Position numbers and translations under genes: made by a program. A stretch of DNA of 9,104 bases from Bacillaceae bacterium UBA7792 (GTDB lineage: Bacteria; Bacillota; Bacilli; Bacillales; Cytobacillaceae). Below, one piece after another: positions 1-6,342 of this stretch (positions are counted from its first letter, which is position 1; each line of letters begins with the position of its first letter). Below the pieces are notes generated by a model. It had not been told where the DNA came from and did no database searches. It was given only the letters and a program-made list of their open reading frames with translations. The DNA is taken from the NCBI GenBank assembly GCA_002480735.1, contig DLCS01000072.1:917-10020 (forward strand). The letters are read 5' to 3'.

Positions 1-300
1 CTAGCTCATTTTAACAAGGAGCATCAATATTTGTTTGTTAATTCAAGGGGAGGTCCATTGACAACAAGAGGATTAAGGACAGTTCTTAACAGTATTTTGG
101 AGCGTTCATCTTTCAATGGGAAGATACATCCTCATAAGCTGAGACACTCCTTTGCTACCCATCTTTTGAATAACGGTGCAGACATGAGGACAGTACAAGA
201 ATTGTTGGGTCATGCTAGTCTTTCATCAACACAAATATATACCCATGTAACCAACGATTATTTAAGAAAGACGTATCAAGCTCATCACCCAAGAGCTTAA
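1..300 (+). CDS. xerC: Tyrosine recombinase XerC (CodV), C-terminal part; 5' end outside window
   Basis: This is the last 99 codons of a tyrosine site-specific recombinase, open to the left edge. The catalytic domain signature is visible: HKLRH (His at 133-135, Arg at 142-144), [10 protein letters not shown] with its His at 211-213, and the nucleophilic Tyr at 238-240 in IYTHV. The upstream catalytic Arg and Lys and the N-terminal core-binding domain are missing only because the window starts late. XerC works with XerD at dif to resolve chromosome dimers before division. XerC and XerD cannot be told apart safely from this fragment, but the position directly upstream of hslV-hslU-codY is that of codV (xerC) in Bacillus. 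The stop lies 22 bases before hslV, so the genes are probably cotranscribed. Confidence 0.93.
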   Translation, partial: LAHFNKEHQYLFVNSRGGPLTTRGLRTVLNSILERSSFNGKIHPHKLRHSFATHLLNNGADMRTVQELLGHASLSSTQIYTHVTNDYLRKTYQAHHPRA

Positions 301-322
301 GAGCCTTAAAGGAGGAAACGGG

Positions 323-865
323 ATGAATCAATTTCATGCTACTACCATTTTCGCTGTGCATCATAATGGAAATTGTGCGATGGCAGGGGATGGCCAGGTT
401 ACATTCGGCAATGCCGTAGTGATGAAACACACAGCAAGAAAGGTTAGAAAGATATTTAATGGGAATGTATTAGCTGGCTTTGCTGGTTCGGTAGCAGATG
501 CCTTTACGCTTTTTGAAATGTTCGAAGGAAAGCTCGAGGAATTCAACGGGAATCTTCAGAGGGCTGCTGTAGAGCTTGCAAAAGAGTGGAGAAGTGACAA
601 GGTTCTACGTAAGTTAGAAGCCATGTTAATTGTGATGAACAAAGAGAGCATTCTTCTAGTTTCGGGTACTGGTGAGGTGATTGAGCCAGATGATGGAATT
701 TTAGCGATTGGTTCCGGTGGGAATTATGCTCTTTCAGCAGGTAGAGCTTTAAAGCGCTATGCTGGTGATCATTTAACTGCTAAGGAAATCGCCAAATCTG
801 CCCTTGAAATAGCTTCAGAAATATGTGTCTATACCAATGAAAATATCATAGTCGAAGAGCTGTAA
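323..865 (+). CDS. hslV: ATP-dependent protease subunit HslV (ClpQ/CodW)
   Basis: This is the proteolytic subunit of the HslVU (ClpQY) complex, a proteasome-like double ring of hexamers that degrades proteins unfolded by HslU in the cytoplasm. The 180-residue length fits the family. Visible signatures are the ATTIFAV segment near the N-terminus, GDGQVTFG (about 22-29), ARKVRK containing the conserved Lys (K40, equivalent to E. coli Lys33), [15 protein letters not shown], and [15 protein letters not shown]. The ATG start has an ideal AAAGGAGG at 308-315, seven bases upstream. The family's catalytic Thr aligns with T7, behind a short extension MNQFHA. As I recall, B. subtilis ClpQ has MSSFHATT and the N-terminal Ser was reported as nucleophile. 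Here position 2 is Asn, so that mechanism cannot apply unchanged. The stop codon overlaps the hslU ribosome binding site, which suggests tight co-expression. Confidence 0.97.
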   Translation: MNQFHATTIFAVHHNGNCAMAGDGQVTFGNAVVMKHTARKVRKIFNGNVLAGFAGSVADAFTLFEMFEGKLEEFNGNLQRAAVELAKEWRSDKVLRKLEAMLIVMNKESILLVSGTGEVIEPDDGILAIGSGGNYALSAGRALKRYAGDHLTAKEIAKSALEIASEICVYTNENIIVEEL

Positions 866-877
866 AGGAGGAATGAA

Positions 878-2284
878 GTGGTGGGATACGGAACAAACTT
901 AACACCAAGGCAAATTGTCGAACGGTTGGATCAATACATTGTTGGTCAAAAGGATGCAAAGAAAGCAGTTGCAGTTGCTTTAAGGAATCGCTACCGCCGT
1001 AGTTTATTAGACGAAAAGCTCCGAGATGAAATCAATCCCAAGAATATTCTAATGATTGGGCCAACTGGTGTAGGGAAGACTGAAATTGCAAGAAGAATGG
1101 CAAAGCTCGTCAATGCCCCTTTTGTGAAGGTTGAAGCGACCAAATTCACAGAGGTCGGATATGTGGGCAGAGATGTAGAATCAATGGTCAGGGATTTAGT
1201 GGAAACCGCTGTTCGTCTAGTAAAAGAAGAAAAAATGGCCAGCGTGAAAGAGCGGGCTGAAGAAAACGCCAATCGCCGCCTTGTCGAACTGCTCGTACCA
1301 TCGCAAAAAAAAGCGACAAGCTACAAAAACCCGCTAGAAATGCTTTTTGGTGGTGGGAACCAGCAGGAGCAAGACAGCAATCCATCTGAGGAATACAATC
1401 TTCAAGAAAAGCGAAAGATTATCCGTGAAAAGCTGGCGATGGGCGATTTGGAAAACGAAGTTGTCACCGTGGAGGTAGAGGAGCAGCAAGCTTCTATGTT
1501 CGATTTGCTGCAGGGCTCTGGAATGGAACAAATGGGCATGAATATGCAAGATGCCTTAAGTGGGCTTATGCCAAAGAAACGGAAGAAAAGGAAGCTTACT
1601 GTCAGGGAGGCGCGAAAGGTTTTAACAAATGAAGAGGCACAGAAGCTGATCGATATGGATGAGGTAACACAGGAGGCTGTATTTAGGGCAGAGCAATCCG
1701 GGATTATTTTTATCGATGAGATTGACAAAATCGCAAGCAAGAATCGTGGTGGCTCTTCAGCGGATGTATCAAGAGAAGGGGTTCAACGGGACATCCTTCC
1801 AGTTGTAGAGGGTTCAACAGTCGTGACTAAATACGGCTCTGTTAAGACAGACCATGTTTTATTTATGGCGGCAGGAGCCTTTCATATTGCTAAGCCGTCT
1901 GATTTAATCCCTGAGCTTCAAGGTCGTTTTCCAATCCGTGTAGAGTTGACTAAGCTTACAGTCGATGACTTCTTCAAGATTTTAATCGAGCCGGATAATG
2001 CCCTTATTAAACAATATCAAGCTTTATTAGCAACAGAAGGTATACAAATTGAATTTTCTGACGATGCTATTCGTAAGATTGCAGAAGTTGCGTTCGAGGT
2101 CAATCAGAATACAGATAATATCGGTGCAAGACGCCTTCACACCATTCTTGAAAAACTGTTAGAAGACCTGTCATTTGAAGCTCCTGAAATTTCAATGGAG
2201 AAGGTGACAATTACACCACAATATGTCGAAGAAAAGCTTGGAGCCATCTCCAAAAATAAAGATTTGAGTCAGTTTATCTTGTAA
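878..2284 (+). CDS. hslU: ATP-dependent protease ATPase subunit HslU (ClpY/CodX)
   Basis: This is the AAA+ unfoldase that feeds substrates into HslV. Its 468 residues match the family. Visible features are the N-terminal [16 protein letters not shown], Walker A GPTGVGKT (61-68), the pore loop GYVG (94-97), the intermediate domain (about 110-245, including a variable stretch near 145-180), Walker B IIFIDEID (276-283), [12 protein letters not shown], and sensor 2 NIGARRLHT. The C-terminal tail DLSQFIL is the segment that docks into HslV pockets. The start is GTG. GTG 878 lies 6 bases and GTG 881 lies 9 bases after AAAGGAGG (864-871), so either could be used, a one-residue difference. The ribosome binding site overlaps the hslV stop. 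An A8 run at 1303-1310 lies within the frame but does not break it. Confidence 0.97.
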   Translation: MVGYGTNLTPRQIVERLDQYIVGQKDAKKAVAVALRNRYRRSLLDEKLRDEINPKNILMIGPTGVGKTEIARRMAKLVNAPFVKVEATKFTEVGYVGRDVESMVRDLVETAVRLVKEEKMASVKERAEENANRRLVELLVPSQKKATSYKNPLEMLFGGGNQQEQDSNPSEEYNLQEKRKIIREKLAMGDLENEVVTVEVEEQQASMFDLLQGSGMEQMGMNMQDALSGLMPKKRKKRKLTVREARKVLTNEEAQKLIDMDEVTQEAVFRAEQSGIIFIDEIDKIASKNRGGSSADVSREGVQRDILPVVEGSTVVTKYGSVKTDHVLFMAAGAFHIAKPSDLIPELQGRFPIRVELTKLTVDDFFKILIEPDNALIKQYQALLATEGIQIEFSDDAIRKIAEVAFEVNQNTDNIGARRLHTILEKLLEDLSFEAPEISMEKVTITPQYVEEKLGAISKNKDLSQFIL

Positions 2285-2336
2285 GTGCAGAAAAAATTAA
2301 ATATTGAAGGTTTTAGCCAATTAGGAGGAAGAAACA

Positions 2337-3116
2337 ATGGATTTATTAACAAAAACGAGAAAGATTAATGCATTATTACAAAAAGCAGCAGGTAAACCAG
2401 TGAATTTTAAAGAAATGTCTGAAACGTTAAGTGAAGTAATTGAAGCGAATGTCTTTATCGTAAGTCGCCGTGGAAAATTACTTGGTTATGCGGTCAACCA
2501 ACAAATTGAAAATGATCGTATGATTAAAATGCTTGAGGATCGTCAATTTCCAGAAGAGTATACCAATAATCTTTTTAACATTAAGGAAACCTCACCAAAT
2601 CTTGATGTGAATAGTGAGTACACTGCTTTCCCAGTTGAGAATAAAGAATTATTCCAAAGTGGATTGACAACAATTGTTCCAATTATTGGTGGGGGAGAGA
2701 GACTTGGCACTCTAATTCTTGCGAGATTACAGGAGCAATTCCATGATGATGATCTAATTCTAGGTGAATATGGTGCAACGGTTGTAGGAATGGAGATTCT
2801 TCGTGAAAAAGCGGAAGAAATTGAAGAGGAAGCTCGCAGCAAGGCTGTTGTGCAAATGGCCATCAGTTCATTGTCCTATAGTGAGCTCGAGGCAATTGAG
2901 CATATTTTTGAAGAGCTTAACGGACATGAAGGTCTCCTGGTTGCTTCGAAAATAGCAGACAGAGTTGGAATCACACGTTCCGTTATCGTTAACGCTTTAA
3001 GGAAGCTTGAGAGTGCTGGTGTGATTGAATCACGTTCATTAGGTATGAAGGGAACATATATTAAGGTATTAAATGATAAATTCCTTGTGGAACTAGATAA
3101 ATTAAGAACCAACTAA
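2337..3116 (+). CDS. codY: Global transcriptional regulator CodY (GTP and branched-chain amino acid sensor)
   Basis: CodY is the cytoplasmic dimeric repressor that shuts down stationary-phase, transport, competence and motility genes while GTP and Ile/Leu/Val are plentiful. The 259 residues equal the B. subtilis length as I recall it. The N-terminal GAF domain keeps the isoleucine-pocket residues known from B. subtilis at the same numbers (R61, M65, T96, F98, V100). A long helical linker rich in Glu (about 153-170) joins it to the winged helix. The recognition HTH spans about 203-222 ([20 protein letters not shown]) and is followed by [19 protein letters not shown]. The ATG start follows AGGAGG (2323-2328) with 8 bases between. 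It is the last gene of its operon, 52 bases after hslU, and an intrinsic terminator follows 34 bases after the stop. Its product is expected to act on the flagellar promoter next door. Confidence 0.98.
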   Translation: MDLLTKTRKINALLQKAAGKPVNFKEMSETLSEVIEANVFIVSRRGKLLGYAVNQQIENDRMIKMLEDRQFPEEYTNNLFNIKETSPNLDVNSEYTAFPVENKELFQSGLTTIVPIIGGGERLGTLILARLQEQFHDDDLILGEYGATVVGMEILREKAEEIEEEARSKAVVQMAISSLSYSELEAIEHIFEELNGHEGLLVASKIADRVGITRSVIVNALRKLESAGVIESRSLGMKGTYIKVLNDKFLVELDKLRTN

Positions 3117-3150
3117 TAGGAACAATCTTTGTTAGTAAATATGATCAGTG

Positions 3151-3183
3151 AAAACCCCTAACTTAGGGGTTTTTGTCGTTTTT
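3151..3183 (+). terminator. Rho-independent terminator of the xerC-hslVU-codY operon
   Basis: AAAACCCC (3151-3158) pairs with GGGGTTTT (3166-3173). The intervening TAACTTA can add three A-T pairs, leaving a very tight loop. The stem is followed by a T-rich tail interrupted by GTCG (3171-3183). It lies 34 bases after the codY stop and separates codY from the flagellar operon. Confidence 0.9.
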
Positions 3184-3201
3184 AGGTCGATTATTGAATT
3201 C

Positions 3202-3216
3202 TACTTTCAGTTAATT
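3202..3216 (+). promoter_or_regulatory. Possible CodY box next to the upstream promoter
   Basis: TACTTTCAGTTAATT matches the CodY box AATTTTCWGAAAATT at 11 of 15 positions and keeps the central TTTCAG. It touches the candidate -35 TTTACA. CodY is known to repress fla/che transcription in B. subtilis. Four mismatches in AT-rich DNA are not decisive. A second, weaker match (10 of 15) lies at 3254-3268 over the Spo0A box. Confidence 0.35.
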
Positions 3217-3244
3217 TACAAATTGTTACAAAAATATGTATAAA
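3215..3244 (+). promoter_or_regulatory. Candidate sigma-A promoter for the fla/che operon (upstream)
   Basis: TTTACA (3215-3220, 5/6 to TTGACA) and TATAAA (3239-3244, 5/6 to TATAAT) are separated by 18 bases. Transcription would start near 3251 and leave a leader of about 270 bases. The surroundings are AT-rich, so chance matches are easy. The competing candidate is at 3260-3289. Confidence 0.4.
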
Positions 3245-3255
3245 GATAGGATCAA

Positions 3256-3267
3256 TTTTTCGACAAA
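3256..3267 (-). promoter_or_regulatory. Spo0A box (0A box)
   Basis: Read on the minus strand this is TTTGTCGAAAAA, which matches the published Bacillus Spo0A consensus TTTGTCRAAAAA at all 12 positions, including the core TGTCGAA. It lies downstream of the codY terminator and 253 bases upstream of the flgB start, and it overlaps a candidate -35 element. Spo0A binding there would most simply repress motility on entry into sporulation. The match is visible; occupancy and sign are inference. Confidence 0.6.
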
Positions 3268-3289
3268 ACTATCATTACTATAGTAATAA
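3260..3289 (+). promoter_or_regulatory. Candidate sigma-A promoter for the fla/che operon (downstream)
   Basis: TCGACA (3260-3265, 5/6 to TTGACA) is followed after 18 bases by TAATAA (3284-3289, 4/6 to TATAAT). The -35 element lies inside the Spo0A box, and the palindrome at 3274-3287 overlaps the spacer and the -10. If this is the true promoter, it is well placed for repression. It is about as likely as the candidate at 3215-3244. Confidence 0.35.
3274..3287. repeat. 14-bp perfect palindrome, operator-like
   Basis: ATTACTATAGTAAT is self-complementary. Allowing one mismatch, the symmetry extends to 3271-3290. It sits immediately downstream of the Spo0A box and covers the spacer and -10 of the downstream promoter candidate. 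The symmetry suggests a dimeric regulator site, but I cannot assign a protein. Confidence 0.4.
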
Positions 3290-3348
3290 TCAACGAAAAT
3301 ATCGTATATTAAGAGTTGTTTTTAACTTATAGGACGAAGAGAGGGACC

Positions 3349-3406
3349 TTTTCCATAGAAAAAATGGAGAACCATAGTGAAACAGGACATATCTCCCATG
3401 TTTTTT
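3349..3406 (+). promoter_or_regulatory. Leader RNA with alternative hairpins (possible attenuator)
   Basis: TTTTCCAT (3349-3356) can pair with ATGGAGAA (3364-3371), including one G-U pair, across a 7-base loop. The same ATGGAGA (3364-3370) can instead pair with TCTCCCAT (3392-3399) with one bulged C, directly followed by G and six T (3401-3406). The two folds exclude each other, as in an attenuator. The second stem is short and its loop is 21 bases, so termination would be weak. No recognised riboswitch class fits. Confidence 0.25.
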
Positions 3407-3423
3407 AGCTCAATATTCGTAGA

Positions 3424-3458
3424 CATATTATTACATATTCATTACAATAAGTAATATG
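3424..3458 (+). repeat. Weak inverted repeat in the flgB leader
   Basis: CATATTA (3424-3430) and TAATATG (3452-3458) are exact inverted copies. A T-G and a T-A pair extend the stem to nine, around a 17-base loop. It lies about 50 bases before the flgB ribosome binding site and is almost entirely A-T pairs. It may be chance in AT-rich DNA. Confidence 0.2.
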
Positions 3459-3505
3459 CTACATAATTCAGCTTTTTATTACAAAATTCAACATAATTAT
3501 TAAAT

Positions 3506-3513
3506 GGGGGTGA
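3506..3513 (+). promoter_or_regulatory. Ribosome binding site that fixes the TTG start of flgB
   Basis: GGGGGTGA ends six bases before TTG 3520. No in-frame ATG offers a better start, and the nearby ATG at 3504 is in another frame. Confidence 0.7.
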
Positions 3514-3519
3514 CAAATT

Positions 3520-3915
3520 TTGAAGCTTTTTTCAAATACCATAACAACCCTTGAACAAGCATTAAACTATTCATCTACCAAACAAAAAGTGATTGCTCAA
3601 AATATATCAAATGCCGATACGCCAAATTACAAGTCGAAGGAAGTCAGTTTCAAGTCTGCATTGCAAAATGCAATGGATCAGTCCATGCAGGCTAAACGGA
3701 CAGATGCTTGGCATTTTGAATTCAAAGGGCAACAGACAAATGGTATAGCCATAACAACTAACCAAAATACCTCTTATAACAATAATGGAAACAATGTGGA
3801 TGTTGACAAAGAAATGGCGGATTTGGCGACAAATCAAATCTACTACAATGCTTTGACAGAGCGAATCAGCGGTAAGTTTCAAACCTTACAATCTGTTATT
3901 AGAGGAGGGAAATAG
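3520..3915 (+). CDS. flgB: Flagellar basal-body rod protein FlgB
   Basis: This is a proximal rod subunit, exported by the flagellar type III apparatus and assembled onto the MS-ring/FliE base. Its 131 residues are typical. The N-terminal rod motif is clear: NISNADTPNYKSKEVSF (about 30-46), with the NADTPNYK core. The C-terminal part has NNGNNVDVDKEMADLATNQIYYNALTERI, which is the helical segment that pairs with the N-terminal helix in the assembled rod, and it ends in VIRGGK. The start is TTG, with GGGGGTGA six bases upstream and MKLFSNTI as N-terminus, a pattern I associate with Bacillus FlgB. It is the first gene of the fla/che operon. Its last codons contain the ribosome binding site of flgC. 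Confidence 0.96.
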   Translation: MKLFSNTITTLEQALNYSSTKQKVIAQNISNADTPNYKSKEVSFKSALQNAMDQSMQAKRTDAWHFEFKGQQTNGIAITTNQNTSYNNNGNNVDVDKEMADLATNQIYYNALTERISGKFQTLQSVIRGGK

Positions 3916-3917
3916 CG

Positions 3918-4367
3918 ATGTCAATTTTTCATAGCATCAATACTTCTGCGTCGGCCTTAACGACCCAAAGACTCAGAATGGATGTTATTTCTTCAAATAT
4001 GGCCAATGTCGATTCGACAAGAGCTACACAAGTGAATGGAGAGTGGGTGCCATATAGAAGAAAATCGGTCGTACTGGAGCCAAAGGAAAATAACTTTTCT
4101 TCGTTCTTAAATGTTGCGATGAATAGGAGTGAAGTTGGGAATGGTGTCAAGGTGACAAGAATTGTCGAGGATGACACTCCTTTCAAAGAGGTCTATGATC
4201 CAGAGCACCCCGATGCGAATGAATTTGGTTATGTGCAAATGCCTAATGTAGACCCTTTAAGAGAAATGGTTGATTTGATTAGTGCATCAAGATCCTACGA
4301 GGCCAACGTCACAGTACTCAATGCTTCAAAAGGGATGCTGATGAAGGCGTTAGAAATAGGAAAGTAA
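3918..4367 (+). CDS. flgC: Flagellar basal-body rod protein FlgC
   Basis: This is a second proximal rod protein, secreted and polymerised with FlgB. The length of 149 residues fits the family. The N-terminal rod signature is present (RLRMDVISSNMANVDSTRA, about 18-36). The C-terminal conserved block VDPLREMVDLISASRSYEANV (about 112-132) is followed by LNASKGMLMKALEIGK, the heptad-like tail that forms the rod coiled coil. The ATG start is preceded by GGAGGGA (3904-3910), which lies within the flgB coding end. Only two bases separate the flgB stop from this ATG, so translational coupling is likely. Confidence 0.97.
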   Translation: MSIFHSINTSASALTTQRLRMDVISSNMANVDSTRATQVNGEWVPYRRKSVVLEPKENNFSSFLNVAMNRSEVGNGVKVTRIVEDDTPFKEVYDPEHPDANEFGYVQMPNVDPLREMVDLISASRSYEANVTVLNASKGMLMKALEIGK

Positions 4368-4381
4368 AGGAGCCAATATAA

Positions 4382-4687
4382 ATGAACAATGTTTCATTTC
4401 CAAATATGTCTCGAATCTTTAAAGAAGCTGATGTGTCAAAAACGACAGCTACACCTTACGAAGCACAAAAGAGCTTTGCTTCCGTACTTAAGCAATCTAT
4501 TGAAAAAGTAAATGAAGCACAAATACAATCGGATGTAATGACTGAAAAACTAGCACGCGGTGAAAACGTTGATTTACATCAAGTCATGATTGCTAGTCAA
4601 AAGGCTAGTATTACTTTGCAAGCAACAATGGAAGTAAGAAATAAAGTAATTGAAGCCTATCAAGAAGTTATGAGAATGCAGGTCTAG
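4382..4687 (+). CDS. fliE: Flagellar hook-basal body complex protein FliE
   Basis: This is the small adaptor that joins the MS ring to the rod. It is itself exported and is needed before other rod proteins leave the cell. At 101 residues it has the family length. The conserved C-terminal half is visible: FASVLKQSIEKVNEAQ (about 32-47), a polar linker, LARGENVDLHQVMIASQKASITLQATMEVRNKVIEAYQEVMRMQV to the end, with the typical DLHQVMIA and EAYQE(V/I)MRM. The poorly conserved first 30 residues are also normal. The ATG follows AAAGGAG (4366-4372), which overlaps the flgC stop. A 50-base gap with no recognisable signal other than the next ribosome binding site separates it from fliF. Confidence 0.96.
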   Translation: MNNVSFPNMSRIFKEADVSKTTATPYEAQKSFASVLKQSIEKVNEAQIQSDVMTEKLARGENVDLHQVMIASQKASITLQATMEVRNKVIEAYQEVMRMQV

Positions 4688-4737
4688 TATAGTTGTAGTT
4701 CTTTCCAACAATTAGACAGAATAGCCGGGGGATAAGA

Positions 4738-6330
4738 ATGACAGTTTCGTTTCAAAAATATATAGATAAATTAAAAGAATATTGGAGTGGCCGTTCTAAG
4801 AAACAAAAAATGATCATTATCGGCTCTATTCTGTTACTTGTAATTTTAATTTCCTTAACAACTTTTTTTGCTACACGAACGAAGATGGTTCCTTTATACA
4901 AAGATTTATCACTATCTGAGGTAGGAACAATAAAGGCAAGTCTGGATGAAAAGGGCGTCAAATATGAGATTTCGGGCTCGCAAATTCTTGTTCCAGAAAA
5001 GGACGCCGATAATCTTTTGGTCGATCTTGCTGCTGAAGGGCTGCCAAAGTCTGGAGGAATTGACTACTCTTTTTTTAGTCAGAACGCTGGGATTGGGATG
5101 ACGGATAACGAGTTTAATGTCATGAAGCTTGATGCCATGCAAACGGAGTTGGCTAACCTCATAAAGGGGATTGATGGGATTGAGGATGCAAATGTGATGA
5201 TCACCCTGCCTCCCCAAGGCATTTTTGTGAGTGATACAAAGGAGGAAGCGTCTGCTGCGATCGTTTTGAAGACGAAAGCGGGCTATCAGTTTGAGGAGAA
5301 ACAAATCAAGGGCCTCTATCATCTTGTTTCAAAGAGTGTTCCAAGCCTTCCTACTGATAATATCGTCATTTATAACCAAAATTTTGAGTATTTCGATCTA
5401 AAAAATAGTGAAAATTCTTCAGGTGAAACCTTTGCTACACAAAATCAGATCAAGAAGGAAATTGAACGTGATGTACAGCGCCAGGTTCAAAGCATGCTTG
5501 GTACTTTGATGGGGCAGGATAAGGTCGTGGTTTCGGTAACGGCTGATGTTGATTTCACGCAAGAGAATAGAGAGGAAAATCTCGTCACCCCTGTGGATGA
5601 AGAAAATATGGAAGGCATTAAGATCAGTGCTCAAAAAATCACAGAGACCTTCTCAGGCGAAGGGGCAGCAGCAGGGGGTGTACCTCAGGGAGAAGATCCT
5701 GCTGATACGTTAGGCGGAACCTACCAGCAAGGCGCTAATGGGAACGGCGATTACGAAAGAATTGAAGAGACCATCAACAATGAAGTGAATAAGATCCGAA
5801 AGGAAATCGTTGAGAGTCCTTATAAGATTAGAGACTTAGGAATTCAGGTAATGGTTGAGCCACCAGATCCAGAGGATGCAACGACTCTTCCGCAAGAAAG
5901 AGTAGATGACATTAGCAAAATATTAAGTACGATCGTGCGTACTACCATCGATAAGGATGCAGCAGGCGCTGAGCTAACAGATGAAGCAATTCAAGACAAA
6001 ATTGTCGTCTCTGTTCAACCATTTAACGGTAAGCCACAGTTCAGTTCTGAACAGAAATTTACATTGCCTTGGTGGGCATATGTGGTAGGTGGAATTCTTC
6101 TCTTAGTCATTGGTTTGGGAATCTTCTTGTTTATCCGTTCACGTAAGAAACGTGAGGAAGAAGAGGAGATGGAGGAAATCATGGATAATGGACCACAGTT
6201 GACTATCCCAGATGTAAATGACGAGCAGGAAACGGAAAGCTCGTTAAGACGTAAGCAACTTGAAAAGATGGCGAAGGACAAGCCTGAGGACTTTGCTAAA
6301 CTATTACGGACGTGGATTTCAGAAGACTAG
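4738..6330 (+). CDS. fliF: Flagellar MS-ring protein FliF
   Basis: FliF forms the membrane ring on which the export gate, C-ring and rod are built. Its 530 residues match the family. A short basic N-terminus is followed by a first membrane helix (about 25-45, after SKKQK), then the extracytoplasmic YscJ/FliF ring-building domains (VPLYKDLSLSEVGTIKASLDEKGVKYEI; LPKSGGIDYSFF; DGIEDANVMITLPP). A Gly/Glu-rich loop (about 305-340) corresponds to the variable beta-collar insertion. The second membrane helix is about 446-468 (after LPWW) and is followed by RSRKK and an acidic stretch. The cytoplasmic C-terminus (about 500-530, RRKQLEKMAKDKPEDFAKLLRTWI) is the FliG-binding tail. The ATG has GGGGGAT (4727-4733). 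The stop overlaps the fliG ribosome binding site. Confidence 0.97.
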   Translation: MTVSFQKYIDKLKEYWSGRSKKQKMIIIGSILLLVILISLTTFFATRTKMVPLYKDLSLSEVGTIKASLDEKGVKYEISGSQILVPEKDADNLLVDLAAEGLPKSGGIDYSFFSQNAGIGMTDNEFNVMKLDAMQTELANLIKGIDGIEDANVMITLPPQGIFVSDTKEEASAAIVLKTKAGYQFEEKQIKGLYHLVSKSVPSLPTDNIVIYNQNFEYFDLKNSENSSGETFATQNQIKKEIERDVQRQVQSMLGTLMGQDKVVVSVTADVDFTQENREENLVTPVDEENMEGIKISAQKITETFSGEGAAAGGVPQGEDPADTLGGTYQQGANGNGDYERIEETINNEVNKIRKEIVESPYKIRDLGIQVMVEPPDPEDATTLPQERVDDISKILSTIVRTTIDKDAAGAELTDEAIQDKIVVSVQPFNGKPQFSSEQKFTLPWWAYVVGGILLLVIGLGIFLFIRSRKKREEEEEMEEIMDNGPQLTIPDVNDEQETESSLRRKQLEKMAKDKPEDFAKLLRTWISED

Positions 6331-6335
6331 GAGGT
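6329..6335 (+). promoter_or_regulatory. Ribosome binding site that fixes the TTG start of fliG
   Basis: AGGAGGT overlaps the fliF TAG. TTG 6343 lies seven bases downstream. An out-of-frame ATG directly adjacent at 6336 would give only an eight-codon peptide and is too close to be used. Confidence 0.75.
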
Positions 6336-6342
6336 ATGAAAG

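Larger units (their letters stand above)
3117..3519. other. Non-coding control region between codY and flgB
   Basis: About 400 bases have no credible gene in any frame. From left to right the region holds the codY terminator, a CodY-box-like sequence (3202-3216), a sigma-A-like promoter (3215-3244), a Spo0A box on the minus strand (3256-3267) inside a second promoter-like sequence (3260-3289), a 14-bp perfect palindrome (3274-3287), leader hairpins (3349-3406), a weak stem (3424-3458) and the flgB ribosome binding site. The AT content is clearly higher than in the flanking genes. In B. subtilis the homologous interval carries the main fla/che promoter. Confidence 0.85.

Noticed and set aside
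873..902. ATG upstream of and out of frame with hslU, opening a nine-codon reading frame
   Set aside because: The ATG is only one base after AAAGGAGG, too close for initiation, and the frame closes at once. The GTG at 878 or 881 has correct spacing and gives the conserved protein.
1303..1310. Run of eight A in hslU as a possible programmed slippage site
   Set aside because: No hairpin or internal Shine-Dalgarno arrangement accompanies it, and the zero frame encodes the complete conserved protein.
3241..3266. Sigma-D promoter TAAA-N14-TTCGACAA
   Set aside because: The -10 part agrees with GCCGATAT at only about four positions, and the same bases are better explained by the perfect Spo0A box.
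3340..3410. Cyclic-di-GMP riboswitch in the flgB leader, as found before flagellar operons in clostridia
   Set aside because: The conserved GEMM elements (for example the GNRA tetraloop/receptor and the CACGCACAGGGCAAACC-like core) are not visible.
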